A stretch of 64,000 nucleotides of DNA from Tuctoria greenei (Eukaryota; Streptophyta; Magnoliopsida; Poales; Poaceae), in the NCBI GenBank assembly GCA_036927565.1, contig JAYESD010000009.1, positions 169,096,929 to 169,160,928 of the forward strand. Direction: 5' to 3'. The notes below the pieces were generated by a model. It was given only the letters and a program-made list of their open reading frames with translations, ran no database searches and was not told the origin of the DNA. Position numbers and translations under genes: made by a program. This document shows, in pieces, positions 12,001 to 23,399 of this stretch; position 1 is the stretch's first letter; each line of letters opens with the position of its first letter.

Positions 12001-15000
12001 AGCTCCCTTCTCGAGTAGCTTGGTTAGTGGCCGAGAGATCTTTGAAAATCCCTCAATAAATCGTCGATAATAACCAGCCATTCCCAGAAAGCTTCTGATG
12101 TGTCCCACATTTTCCGGCGTCTCCCACTTGAGAACATCTGCCACTTTACCCGGATCCACTGATATTCCTCCTTCTGATATGACATGTCCCAAGAATGATA
12201 CCTGCTTCAACCAAAACTCGCATACAGTTGGTGTTCTCTAAGTTTCTTTAGTGCCAACCTTAGGTGTTCCTCATGCTCTTCTTCACTCTTGGAGAATATC
12301 AGGATATCGTCGATGAATACGACCACAAATTTATCCAGGTACTCCATAAATACTTTGTTCATGAGGTACATGAAGTAAGCTGGGGCATTAGTCAACCCGA
12401 AAGACATAACGGTATACTCATAAAGACCATATCGAGAGACGAATGCAGTCTTGGGAATGTCCGATGGTCGAATCTTCAACTGGTGATAACCCGAACGAAG
12501 GTCGATCTTAGAGAATACACATGCTCCTCGCAGCTGATCAAACAAATCTTCGATCCTTGGCAGTGGATACTTATTCTTGATGGTCACTGCATTCAATGCA
12601 CGATAATCCACACACAACCTTTGAGTGTCATCCTTCTTAGGCACGAATATGACAGGAGCACCCCAAGGCGATGAACTGGGGCGGATGTATCCTTTCTCCA
12701 GCAACTCTTTGATGTGATCCTTTAGCCCGGCTAACTGATTAGCGTCCATTCTATATGGCCTCTTATATATCGGGGCCGTTCCAGGCACTAGGTCAATGAT
12801 GAATTCAATTTCACGGTCAGGGGGCATACCTGGTAACTCCTCGGGGAACACGTCTGGGAATTCGCTGACAACACGGATCTCTTCGGTGACCTCAGTTTGA
12901 TTTAGCCTGATCCTCTGTGCTGGAGCTTGATCTGGAGAGAACTCTACCTTGGTACCATCGGGGTGGGTCAAGGAGACTGTTCTTGTGGCGCAGTGGATCA
13001 CCTCATGGTACTTAGTCAACCAGTCCATCCCCAGGATAATATCTAGCCCTTGAGATTCCAGAACAATCAAGTTTGCTGGGAAAACTACCCCCCTTATGTC
13101 TAGCCTTACATTAGGGCATACTTGTCGGGTTATTATTTCTCCCCCAAGGGAGTGAACTATAAGTTGGTGAGTCGTTAAATGCACTACCATGTCGTGCCTC
13201 CTCATGAATTCCTTAGCTATGAATGAATGCGTAGCACCAGAATCAAACAACACTGTAGCTAGATGAGAGTCGGCAGGGAACGTACCAACAACCACATCTG
13301 GTGCATTGTGTGCCTCCTCGAGTGACACGTGGTTAACTCTCCCACGTGTAGGTTGTTGCAGCGGCTTCTTCGGGTAACGATTGGCGAAATGTCCCATCTC
13401 ACCACAGTTATAACACTGCACAACCGCGTTGTTACCTTGGGATCTGTTACCTCCTTGAGGGTTCTGTTGCGGCTGGCCGTTAGGGCGGGGTGCTGGAGCT
13501 GCTGGGCGAGGGGGTTGCATTGGTTGGCGTGGAGGCTGTGGTGGTTGGCGCATCTGTTGGTTGTATGGTGTGGGTGGCCTGTAGGAGGAGTTTGGGTACC
13601 TTTGTCCCGTGTGAGAGTTCATTGGACGAGTCATAGGCGCCACAGGCTGAGGGGCATAGCGAGGGCGCACATTATTTCCAGAATTGTGTGCTTGTGTCAG
13701 CTTCCTCTTCATGTCATCATCATCCAACTCTTTCTTGGTTCTTTCCACTTCAAAAGCCTTGTCCACCAACTTATGGAAACTGTTGTAGTCACTGGAAACC
13801 ATAGCGAACTTCAGCTCCTTGTCAAGCCCCTTCTTAAAACAAAATTGTTTCTTTGAGTCAGTGTCCACGTCTTCGGGTGCATAGCGAGACAATTGTGTGA
13901 ATTTATTCAGATACTCTCGCACACTCATGCGGCCTTGCTTCAGCATGAGAAATTCTTCATGTCTCGCCTGGACCTCTCCTTCGGGCACGAAGTGACTGCG
14001 GAAGTAAATCTTGAACTCATCCCATGTGATATTATCCAGGTCCTGATGGGCTTCGGTGAAAGCAGTCCACCAATCGGCTGCAGGTCCCTGAAGTTGGTGT
14101 GAGGCTAACAGTACCTTCTCTCGTCCTTCGCATTGGACAATTCTTAGCTTGCTCTCAACTGTTCTCAGCCAATCGTTGGCCTCCATTGGCTCACTAGCAG
14201 TGACAAAGGTGGGTGGATGGGTGTTGAGAAAGTCTCTCATGTGGGATCGGGGTCCTAGCGCTGGCTGTGGGTGAGGCGGATTTGGTGGAGGTGGAGGGGC
14301 TTGCTGGGCTTGCTGCATGTTGGACACCACTTGTGTTAAATTCTGCATCATTTGCATCTGCATGGCCATCATTTGTTGCATATGATTCATTGCAGGTGCT
14401 CCGCAGGCACCTCTCCCATTCCATTGCGGTAGCTGGAATCCAGCTTCATCATTACCAAGGGGCATACCACGTCCACGTCCGCGGCCTCTTCCCCTGCCTG
14501 CCATCTGAGTACGAAGAGAATAGAGTCTTAGATACTACTATAACTAGTGAAAGACTATCATACGATACCCTTACTATATGCAAAATCACATCAAACATGC
14601 GTATAAATGAAAATTCTTTATTAATAGTTCACTAATTTAAGAAGTACAAAAAATGTGCGGTTGTTGACAAGTCGCCAAGGCGTTCCACAACTCACACAAC
14701 ACACCAAGACGAAAATCATAAAAGAAGTAACACAACTCAAGGTGACACAAGTACGTCTACGTCGCTCTTATTTAACTAATGAGGGTGTGCCTATCCTTGA
14801 GTCGTGGCAAAGGTCGAGGACTACTCGTCGTCAAGCGGGAACTCCTCCGGGTCCTCGTCGTCGTCGGGGTCCTTGGGGTCCTGTGGTGGTGAGGCAGCAG
14901 GCGGTGGTGGTGCGGCAGATGCCACACTGGAAGGCTCCTCGTCAGAGGACTCCTCAGAAGACGACTCACGCTGGCCGCCACGGCGGTCTGGAGAGTCTGG

Positions 15001-18000
15001 GGTCCACGTCGAGGTGTCGGACGCGTAATCGTCTGGGTCCTCGTCGGTGATCCGACGATACCTCCTGATCACCGCCTCGTGGCGCACGGCGAGGTCACGT
15101 CCATCCTGAATCTCCTGTTGCGCCCTCTGAAGTCGGGCACTGAGCTCGGCCACGTCGTCAACAGTCTGACGAGACTGCGGGAGGTCCGGGGGTCCCTCCA
15201 CGTGCCTGGAGACAAAGCCCGCAGTGCCACTGGGACGCTGCGGAACGAAGGCGTGCACCGTGTCCTCCAGACGGAAACGGCGGGCGTGACTCCAAAAGGT
15301 GGCTGCTTCCCAGCTAGCATCCTGCTCCGCATATCGGCGGGAGCTCCTCCAGGCAGGACTGATGTGGGTCTTCACCAACTCATCACCATAGTAGATGTAG
15401 ATCTTGCAGCTCCACTCCTTCCTGCCGGGGCACTGCACTCCAGTGGTGTGGTAGGAGAGCGAGAGGCTGTGGTGACGGTAGCCAGCCTCACTGAGTAGGG
15501 CCCGAAGACGAAGTTGCAGTCGTCCTGCGGCCCTGCCGTCAGAACGGATCACCACGGGGTGACGGGGATCGATGGCTGGAGAGCGACTGGCCAGCTTACG
15601 CGGGGGCACAAGTCCACCGGTCGACTTACGGGGGGGTCGTCTTGGTGCGGGCCATCTACAAATTTTGAAAACAGGAGAGTGTCAGTAACAAAACATATAA
15701 ATAAAGGAGTAAATAAAACAAGTAGACAAGGTAGGAATACAAAGCAACTTTATAAATTACTTTTTAGAATATAATAGGGTCCTTAAGTCATCCCTTTTCT
15801 AACTAGGCTTGCGTCCTACGGGCAACACGGCTCTAATACCACTTTGTCACATCCGGTCCCAACAAGACAACCGGATGGCTTCCACATGTATGCCAGGATT
15901 GATTCTCATCATACATGTGTAGACGAAAGTGTAATATCATTTATTACAAGCTATGTTCGAGTACATAAATGTCTTACAATAATGACCCGTAGGTCTAAAA
16001 TAAGATTACAAAGCATGACAGCGGAAAAGTAAACTAGTGTGGCTCTATGCACAGGCGTTGCCCGGGGGTTGCGCCAGCCTAGAACGTCTCCTCCGGATCA
16101 GCGAAGAAGTCTTCATTCTCCACCTCTTCTCTATTGTAGACTGAGGAAAGATAAGCAACAAGCAAGTTTGAGTACCAACGGTATTCAGCAAGTAGGAAAG
16201 AGATGACATGAGGGTGTTTAGAAAGGAAGACCAACTTTGGGTTAAGCACTACAGCATTACATCCTATCCTTAGCTTTCATTAGCACCTACTTCTAAGTGT
16301 ATGAACCCAACCATAACCCATTTGTAACCCGAGTCCCAACCAACCAAACCACCATTCCCAATCATTGACTAATTATGAATTGGACACCAAGCCGCTCTTG
16401 TCCGTGAGCACGGCTGTCATGACAGTTTCTAAATCTCTGCAGAGAATGTACCCTTTATCCACAAGACGTGATTTCATCCCCTGTTGCCAGGTGGACTAAG
16501 GGAACCTCTCTGATGCCCGTGGTCGCGATTCACATTGCACACTTCCTTTGGTGTGAGGCCAGGAGATCACTACGAGGTCTTTACAAAGGATCCACCCGAC
16601 GCGTACTAGTCCTCTGAGGTTTCACCCCTGTACAAAAGTGTGAGCCGTTACACCACGACTCAACATCCCAGTTGCCCCCGCTTGAGCCATGCAGATCCCA
16701 AGGCAGTACACCCTGAACCAATTCCCCGCACTATCCAAACACTAGTACTACGCCGGGAGAGGCCTAATTAGTTGACCATGCTGCCCCATACTCAGTCTTG
16801 TGGCGATACTATAAGGCTTAGTGGCTTTCTCCATAAACCGGTCCTTAGAATCCGGCGAGGTTCATACCCCTAAACCCGGGTCTCGTGCATACTGCACCAT
16901 CCCAACAAACCAACCCGCCAGATTCCTATCCACTACCATTCAATTCACCATATCTCAATAAATAAATCACAACAATTAATAATATAACATGTATGTAGAG
17001 AAATTTCCCTCCCAAAACTAAGCATGGCTAAGCGTAAAAGTAAGAGTAACATCTACCCAAACCAACCTGGTGACAAGGAATTATATGGAAGGGTGCAATA
17101 AATAGGATTCAATTTATTAAGCATGCAGCTAACTAAAACTTAATAAAACAGGTGCAAAATGGTCAAGGAACTTGCCTTCTTCGGAGGGTGGGTCGGTGAA
17201 GTGGTAGTCCTGAAGATTGTAAGTCGGCTCGGGAACCGACTCTAAATACATCATCGCATGCGGAACGGAAAGTAGCAGCACACAATAAGAACAAGAGAAT
17301 AAATGCACACCACAAACAAGTAAGCACAAAAGAAAACCTACGCAATTACGTCGCTAACACTATGTCCTTAGTAAGACTTTATTTAGTGGTGTGGGTGGAG
17401 GTTTGGATTTTAGTGCCTACATGGGTTTATTAGGCATTCAGCACAATCAGCAATTTTAATGCATTATTTTATCTTAAAGAGATTAGGAAATAATAATAAA
17501 ATAATACCCTAAGTGATTTGTGCAAAAAGAGAGAGTTCTCATGTGATTTTATGTAATTTACAATTAATACAGGGGCTTTTATGCAAAACAGACATGAACA
17601 GGGGCCTAGAAATATTTTATAACATGACCAGGGGGTTAATCATAATTTACAGAGGCTAAAAATATAATTTATGGTGAAAACAGGGGCTAAAATGCTATGT
17701 TTAATCATTTTAACAGTGCTGACATAATTTAATTAAAGTCCAGGGGCTAGTTCATAAAGTACAGGACCTCAGTGTAATTAATTTAAATTTGCGCAGGGGG
17801 CTATGCGTAAAACTGGCAACGGTTAAACATATTTGAATCTGGGCCGTTGGATCAACCGCGTGCGGCCCAGATTTAAAACGCGCGAAGGGGTACGCCCTTC
17901 TAATCTCGGCCGTCGGCCCTAGATGGGCGGCTGAGATTGGGCCACGTCGCCCCGTGGGCGACCGAGGCGGCGCGCGCGCCAGGGCCGGCGGCGCACGGTG

Positions 18001-20705
18001 GCGGGGTCGTCGGAGAGTGGCCGGAACGGCCAAATCGGTGTCTATCTCGGGCGCTCTACACACCAAACGGGAGAGAGGGGCACCGCGCGCTCACCTAGGG
18101 GGGTTTCTGGACTTGGAGCCGAGCGGAGGAGCGCCGGCGACGGTGGATGGCGGCGGCCCTCGGTGGAGCTCGTTGGCTCGGAGTTGCGGCGATGAAATCC
18201 CCGAATGAGAGTGTCCGGCGAGTACCTACGGACATGGCGCACACGTCAGACCAAGAGGGAGGAAGAGATAGGGGGTCAAGCGGCGGGAACGGCTGCGCCA
18301 TTACCTCGGTGCGGCGGCTAGGGTTGCGAGCTCGGGGGAGGGGAAAAACGGGGGCGTCGACGGGTATTTATAGGGGGATTCGGGGCGGTGAGGGATGGAA
18401 AGTGATCCCATGCTAAGGAAAGGGGTCGGGGGCCTTTAATCCGGCGGATCCTTGCCGGGATTTGGAAACCGGCGAAATCAACGGGCACGGTCGGGGCGCG
18501 CGACGGGAGGAAGGGGAAGGCCCTGACGGGCGGGTCCCAGCGCGCAGAGAAAGGGAGAGGGGAAAGGAGAGGGAGGCGGTTGGGCCTTGGGCCGGCGGGG
18601 AGAAAAGGAAAGGGGGAGGGGGAGGACTGGGCCGGCGGCAAGGATTCGGCCCGAGTGGCGTTTTTCTTTTTATTTTGTTTTTCTCTTTTCTTTTTCATTC
18701 TCTTTTTACAAATTTGAATTCCTTTTCAAATTTCAAACGAATTCTAGCGCATTTTGAAATTGATTTTTTATTCAAATGCAAACATACATGATGCATTCCT
18801 AGTACATTGCCCTTGTTTTCAAAATTTGAAAATTTTGGGTGTTACACTATCTTACATGTAGTGAACTTAAAGCTTTTCACGTTGTTCATCTAATATCTAA
18901 TCTCACCAAAATTTCACATCAGGGGAGTTCAACTTAATTTATGAATCGTCAAAGCTTTTTCTTAATTAGCTGAAAATGAGGAAAACATAGCATTTCAAAT
19001 TTGTGATGCTTTTACTAGAATCTGGTTGACATAGATTGATCTGACATATGGTAATATTGCAGGGCAGTATGAAGATCTGGTAGCGAGGGTGACGAACTTC
19101 CACAATGAGGATAAGGGCTTTATGGTTTTGGATGGTGATGTTTTTGATGTTCCAATCAGGAAGGACATTGTTCACCGAGTAGTAAGGTGGCAACTTGCTA
19201 AGAGGCAGCAGGTGCACCCCATATGTTATCTAATTGTGTTTTTTTTTCTTGGGCTTGATTTTTCAGAAAATTTAAGCTGTGCTTTCTACTTAATCATGCA
19301 CCTTTCTATTTACAGGGGACACACTCAACAAAAACTATTAGTGAAGTGAGTGGAACCGGTAGAAAGCCTTACAATCAAAAAGGAACTGGCAGAGCACGGC
19401 ATGGAACATTGCGTGGTCCTCAGGTTATATTATTATAACTGAATGGTAGTTGAGTCCTATAAAAGTAATTAGAGACATCCTATCCAGTTTGAAGTTCAGC
19501 GAACTAAACTAATTATGTAACAGTTCCGGGGTGGTGCGGCCATGCATGGGCCTAAACCACGAAGCCATGCAATCAAGGTGCAAAAGAAAGTGCGGCGTCT
19601 GGGACTTAAGATAGCCTTGTCTGCTCGGACAGCTGAGGGCAAGGTATCTCTGCCTTGCAAATCAATATATTATGTTTGTATGTGCTCCATTATAGCTAAG
19701 CCCTGCCTACCATGGAATTTTCAGTCTACAAATGAATTAGATTGCATCCTTGGTACGTAGTCTGCTCCAGGGATAAATTGTTTATTATTTGCTAATATAA
19801 TAGATCTCAAGATTACCATGACGCTAGATCTATTTCACTATGTCTTATTAGTCTTTTCAGATCCTCACTCAAATTTTAGGATCTTGTCTAACTACTTTTC
19901 TAGTTATTAGTGAAGTATGAGCTAGCTGCATTGTTGACTGATATCATACTGCATGCTGTCCTGTGCCCTTGTAGCAGTTTTAGCATGCTGTCTTAAGAAA
20001 ATGTTAAATTAACGATATACCATCTAGCTAAAAGGTACGAGGAACTTGTTGACAAAACTATCAAATTATCACCTTTTACATAAACTATGAACTTGCATTG
20101 CTGCCATGTCTTCCTAACAAACTCAAATTTATTGAACAATATGGAAATGTGTTTGTAGCAATTTTGTCCTGGCATGACTCTACAAGGTCTCCAGCGTGCA
20201 AATATGCAAGGCCATCTTGACTCTTTTTTTTTGCCTGTGCATGCAAAACCTGTACAACAGAAAATCTAGACCTCTGCCACATGTATTCATTCATTGCTAT
20301 GGAAAATGTATGCATTAAAGTTTACTTGTCAACTTTTATTTCACAGCTCTTGGTATTTGAAGACTTAGATGTTCCGAGCCACAAAACAAAGAACATTGTA
20401 CAGTACATAAGCCAGATGGATGATACCAAGAAGGTTCTGTTGGTAGACGGAGGAGACATCGATAAGAAGTTAAAGTTGGCTACTCAAAATCTCCACTACG
20501 TGAATGTCCTTCCTACCATTGTAAGTCTCGGGATCTCAGCTGTTTTATGTGGAGCGATCAACAAAATAAACTTGCTGAATTTAAATGTCTTGAAAAAATG
20601 CAGGGCCTCAACGTTTACAGTATCCTTCAGCACGACACGCTTGTGATGACTCGAGACGCTATCAACAGAATCGTTGAGCGGATGCACACCCCCATCAACC
20701 ACTAG
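6026..20705 (+). CDS. Mitochondrial large-subunit ribosomal protein uL4 (L4)
   Basis: Seven exons in consistent phase give about 288 residues: 6026-6121, 6728-6845, 19063-19211, 19316-19423, 19524-19643, 20347-20520, 20604-20705 (TAG). Exon 1 encodes an Arg/Ala-rich leader (MRALARAASLLRRCAAAA) typical of a mitochondrial presequence. The family signature is in exons 4-5: RKPYNQKGTGRARHGTLRGP then FRGGAAMHGPKPRSHAIKVQKK, the uL4 loop that lines the peptide exit tunnel. Exon 6 carries VLLVDGG and the C-terminal alpha/beta domain, exon 7 ends ILQHDTLVMTRDAINRIVERMH. The bacterial-type sequence plus leader indicates an organellar rather than cytosolic protein; mitochondria are favoured over plastid by overall character, not proven. 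Intron 2 (6846-19062) is 12.2 kb because an antisense LTR retrotransposon sits in it; its splice sites are intact, so the gene is probably still functional. An AATAAAA at about 20938 may be the polyadenylation signal. Confidence 0.9.
6982..9961 (-). repeat. Element 1 3' LTR (2980 bp)
   Basis: Starts TGTAACACCC at 9961 (minus) and ends ...CATCCGGTTGTCA at 6982, directly at the target duplication. It lacks about 21 terminal bases present in the 5' LTR, hence the length difference. The TATA box is conserved at 9487-9481. Confidence 0.93.
7196..7255 (-). other. Conserved acidic mini-ORF in element 1 3' LTR
   Basis: Nineteen codons plus TAG on the minus strand: YNREEVENEDFFADPEETF. The same-length frame in element 2 shares Y, EE, EDF and PE at identical positions. 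A duplicate lies in the other LTR at 16138-16079. Confidence 0.5.
9962..9979 (-). other. Element 1 polypurine tract
   Basis: TTTTAAGGGGGATAGAGT on the minus strand directly abuts the 3' LTR. It is nearly identical to the tract of element 2. Just upstream lies a perfect hairpin (9981-10000). Confidence 0.85.
10008..14504 (-). pseudogene. Element 1 gag-pol polyprotein with chromodomain (two frameshifts)
   Basis: Gag starts at ATG 14504 directly after CTCAG, with an RG-rich start (AGRGRGRGRG), the gag core (ASHQLQGPAADWWTAF, about residues 130-150), and a zinc knuckle at 364-377 whose last ligand is Tyr instead of Cys (C364, C367, H372, Y377). Then protease (LFDSGATHSF), reverse transcriptase (SKIDLRSGYHQLKI, FIDDIL), RNase H (VYCDASGQGLGCVL), integrase HHCC finger and D,D,E core (SIDFIVGLP, VSDRGTQF, TERTNQILE), and a group II-like chromodomain (PVKILE, VQWKHHSEAEATWE). 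Breaks: about 16 bases missing near 12200 relative to element 2, and one extra A near 11590. The enzyme order PR-RT-RH-IN-CHD defines a Ty3/gypsy chromovirus, and the set is nonfunctional as it stands. Confidence 0.93.
14821..15655 (-). pseudogene. Element 1 extra ORF upstream of gag, histone H3 tail-like N-terminus (frameshifted)
   Basis: The ATG at 15655-15653 follows TTTGTAG directly and reads MARTKTTPP then stops. A seven-C run at about 15636-15630 shifts the frame by one; in the other frame RKSTGG and LVPPRKLASRS follow, and that frame stays open to 14821. The first 13 residues across the shift align with histone H3 positions 1-13 with only two substitutions, and P16, L20 and A21 are also shared. 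The rest (about 260 codons) has a core with SPAWRSS, WEA, WSHARRF and VPQRPSGTAGF, then a helical stretch (LQRAQQEIQDGRDL) and a Ser/Asp/Glu/Pro-rich acidic tail. I recognise no known family beyond the H3-like start. Element 2 has a clear homologue in the same place, so this is a conserved component of the family. Confidence 0.8.
15829..15841 (-). other. Element 1 primer binding site (tRNA-iMet type)
   Basis: TGGTATTAGAGCC on the minus strand, three bases after the 5' LTR. It matches the usual plant TGGTATCAGAGC primer site for initiator tRNA-Met with one C-to-T change. Confidence 0.85.
16079..16138 (-). other. Conserved acidic mini-ORF in element 1 5' LTR
   Basis: Same 19-codon frame as at 7255-7196. 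It is preceded by TTTCCTCAG, a good splice acceptor, and ends about 235 bases before the LTR end. Because it lies in the transcribed leader of the genomic RNA, it could be a leader ORF or the last codons of a spliced product. Confidence 0.5.
18365..18372 (-). promoter_or_regulatory. TATA box of element 1 LTR promoter
   Basis: TATAAATA on the minus strand within CCCCCTATAAATACCCG, about 475 bases inside the 5' LTR, with the matching box in the other LTR. Position and context suit the RNA polymerase II start of the genomic transcript. Confidence 0.65.
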
Positions 20706-21928
20706 CTAGCCCTATTGGTTTAAGCAACTAGCAGTTGATAACTTTAAAGCTTCAATGCTCCTCAGTTACCTGCTGGTAGAAGACAGCAGCTGCGACACCG
20801 GTTACTGTCTAGCCTTTCTTGGAATGATCTGCTCGTTACACATTTCACGGAATGAACTGTTCGTGTGATCTTGTTATTTCAGTGACCTGAAGTTACCGGT
20901 TTTAATGCATCCCGTGCAAGTTTTTCCTAAGATTTGCAATAAAATTAATATTTACAATCTTTGGATGTTATGCCCAGTGTTTGCAATTGATCGGTAACTT
21001 GCTTGTCACGGCGCAAGCCTGCATTTTTTGTTCATGGCGCAAACTTGTGTTCTCAGCATTTGTTTGGTCCTTGCTGTCTGCAGCTCAACAAATTGGTAGC
21101 ACTGCAGCTCCAATGTACGTACGTACCATTTGATAGTGGGAATAATAACTTGCTTTCTCCTGATCATCATAGATAAAATGTTCTTCCGTAATCAAGGTAC
21201 ACCAGATCACCCACCACCAATCTTAAAAAACAAATCGTAGCAGTTAAGTTGCAACGGTTCACAAGATATCATTTCATATCTGGTTGGCTCCTAATACCAG
21301 CATCGAGCAATATTATCCAGACTGACGAGCCACAGCTACTAGCAGCTCTCATGATTGATTGATCAGCTGGCTAATTACTTACACGACAGACAAAACGACT
21401 ACCTGAACGAAGATTAAATGCATGCTCTATCAATAAACAAGGGAGGGTGTATAGTTGATAAGGCGATTGAAATTTGCAGTTTTGTTGTACTAACTCCAAT
21501 TAAATTTGAAACCTTATCCGGTACGTACGGGTTTCGGTCGATGCGGCTGGCTGGCTAATTTAAGCTGCTCCAGCACGGACGACGCGACAGAAACCTTAAT
21601 TATCTCGCACGCACGCACGCAAACCTAATAACCCGGCCATGTCGTGACGAGGCGTGTGAGCTGGTTACCCGGCCGGACCATGCGTGTACGTACGTGATTA
21701 CTTAGGCCCGGGTGTGTGATCCGTGATGATACCTTACAATAAAAGCATGTACATGGGTTGTGTTGTGTTCATACCGAATGCAAGCTAGATCATTAACTGG
21801 AGGTTGGACAAAATTAAGCTCCACAAGTTTTGTCAGAGATCGACCTCCTGATTCTCAGATATAAGCGCAGTAGGTTCGCTTCAGTTCGTACTAATATATA
21901 TATACTACTGCTGTTTGCTTCTTCTGTA

Positions 21929-22030
21929 CTCCCTCCGGTCTAGAAACGAAACGTTGATGTTTCAGACAAGGAGTTAATGAACTACGAGTGCGTGTCTGAA
22001 CGTCGACAATATAATTAACATACAGAGGAG
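21929..22030. mobile_element. Stowaway-like MITE, about 102 bp
   Basis: TA flanks at 21927-21928 and 22031-22032. The left end CTCCCTCCGGTC is the Stowaway consensus. The internal arms CGTTGATGTTTCAGACA and the complement TCGACGTTCAGACA pair, but the right terminus (CTCCTCTGTATG) is diverged. Confidence 0.65.
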
Positions 22031-22340
22031 TACGTATAATGCAATGGCAGGACAGCTGCTTTTCCTTTTTTTTTAAAAAAAAAAAACTGAAGGTTCGCAT
22101 TAATTGGGAAAATGATTCAGTGTTGCCTTAGCACAGTTGTTGCATTGCATGCCGGTTGCCGAGGGTGACAGAAAACTTCTTGTATCGAGTGGAGCCATGC
22201 ATTCTTTTTGTTAGGCCGGTGTCAAAGTACGTAGAGTAGCGGTTCCCCTACTAGCTTTATCTCAGGGAGCAAGAACACAACACAGCCCCCGGACAGTGGA
22301 CCCGAGCAGCTGAAATTAGGTGTAGTATGGCAATACTGGT

Positions 22341-22368
22341 TGCTGTGTTGTTGTTGTTGTTGTTGTTT
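22341..22368. repeat. (GTT)n microsatellite
   Basis: A run of TTG/GTT trinucleotides in intergenic sequence. No function is visible. Confidence 0.8.
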
Positions 22369-22770
22369 CCTTCAGGAGATTGATCTCGATGTTTTTTCAT
22401 GTACATCATCAAACGTTGTTCATCGCAATATTTCATTCGAAACTCACATTGACAGCTTGTTCCTGACATGAAGAGGATTTAATTTGGATCCAAATGTCCC
22501 GGCTCTACCCAAATCCATGGCCGCAGCTCCGCGGAAATCCACCACCTCCGGTGGACTAGATCTGCTGCCCAGATCCGGTGGGTTCAGGCACAAGCTCTGA
22601 AGTTTTAACAGAGTACGTAGTCGCGGCTCTGATTCCCTGCTGCTGACGCCGCGCTCAACAAAACTGCAGGTCGCTCGAAATGAACTCGAGGGAAAAACGC
22701 GCGGTTGTTACTACCAGAGCTGGTTGGTTGATACGTAACACATCTGCCTTTCTAACTGCATTTTCTCTTC

Positions 22771-22895
22771 CACTACAAGCGCGTAGTTAAATTTGCCGAC
22801 AGTTTGTTTGAAAGTGGCCACAACGGTTTTCAGCTATAGGTGACGACTTTGTTGGGAACCATATTTTTGTCAATTGGCAAAAAAAATTTGTAGTG
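22771..22895. mobile_element. Miniature CACTA-like element, 125 bp
   Basis: Starts CACTACAA and ends TTGTAGTG, giving an 8-bp perfect inverted terminus of the CACTA type, with further internal similarity (AAATTTGCC on the left, TTTTTTGCCAATT on the complement of the right). Flanks are TTC and TTT, a near match for a 3-bp duplication. It has no coding capacity. Confidence 0.6.
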
Positions 22896-23399
22896 TTTGG
22901 AGAAATCTGCAGACCCTGAATTTCATGTTAGGTGTGCCGTGTTTTTTTATCTCGTGACGCTGCCGTACATACAGTGTTGGAAACGCAGGGGGGTGTTTCC
23001 CATTTGGCCATTTGTGCAGATCCAACCTAGAAGTGCACTACTACTGAAAGTGGCAGACGACGCATGCGATGCAGCCGCTGGTGCGGCTGTTCTTCAGCGT
23101 TTTCAGACATGCTTTTTACTGTCGACCATGAGTGCCAGCCTCTCTCTAATTGGCAGGACCAAGTCTTCGATAATAAACTGTATGTAAAGTCTGTATTAGA
23201 AGCTACTGTTGTAGTCCAACTCGTATACTGAAAGTCAAAACAGTGCATTTATGATGGAAAACAACGTAAGCAGTGAGTGCTACTACGTACGCGCCTGTGT
23301 GTGTTATCGTTCTCAGTAGACGAGACGACGCAATCTACGTGCAGTTTAATTTCATGATGATTAACACCAGCCCTTGATAATCCTCGATTATTAGCAGTG

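Larger units (their letters stand above)
6982..18846 (-). mobile_element. Element 1: Ty3/gypsy chromovirus (Tekay-like) inside uL4m intron 2
   Basis: An 11,865-bp LTR retrotransposon, antisense to the host gene. The 5-bp duplication CTATC flanks it exactly (6977-6981 and 18847-18851). Reading the minus strand: 5' LTR 18846-15845, initiator-Met-type primer site, an extra ORF (15655-14821), gag-pol (14504-10008) with a C-terminal chromodomain, polypurine tract, 3' LTR 9961-6982. Coding is broken by small frameshifts. In the roughly 230 bases compared by eye near one LTR end I count ten differences, nearly all transitions; elsewhere they look fewer. It is therefore older than elements 2 and 4. 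Confidence 0.95.
15845..18846 (-). repeat. Element 1 5' LTR (3002 bp)
   Basis: Begins TGTAACACCC on the minus strand and ends ...GATGTGACA three bases before the primer binding site. It contains a TATAAATA box (18372-18365), a donor-like CCTAG|GTGAGC (GT at 18094-18093) and near its end a short conserved acidic ORF. The distance from the TATA box to the LTR end implies an unusually long R-U5 of about 2.5 kb. Confidence 0.93.
20706..23399. other. Intergenic region between uL4m and the ETO1-like gene
   Basis: The first 250 bases are the 3' UTR of the ribosomal protein gene. After that I find no supported gene, only three small repeats listed separately. Restless ACGTACGT and CACGCACGCA strings occur around 21120, 21520 and 21610, and a short palindromic GC-rich piece near 22530-22590. 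Confidence 0.6.

Noticed and set aside
22500..22610. GC-rich hairpin-like sequence with AGATCTGCTGCCCAGATC and CCACCTCCGGTGG
   Set aside because: Short palindromes only; no terminal repeats or target duplication could be defined.
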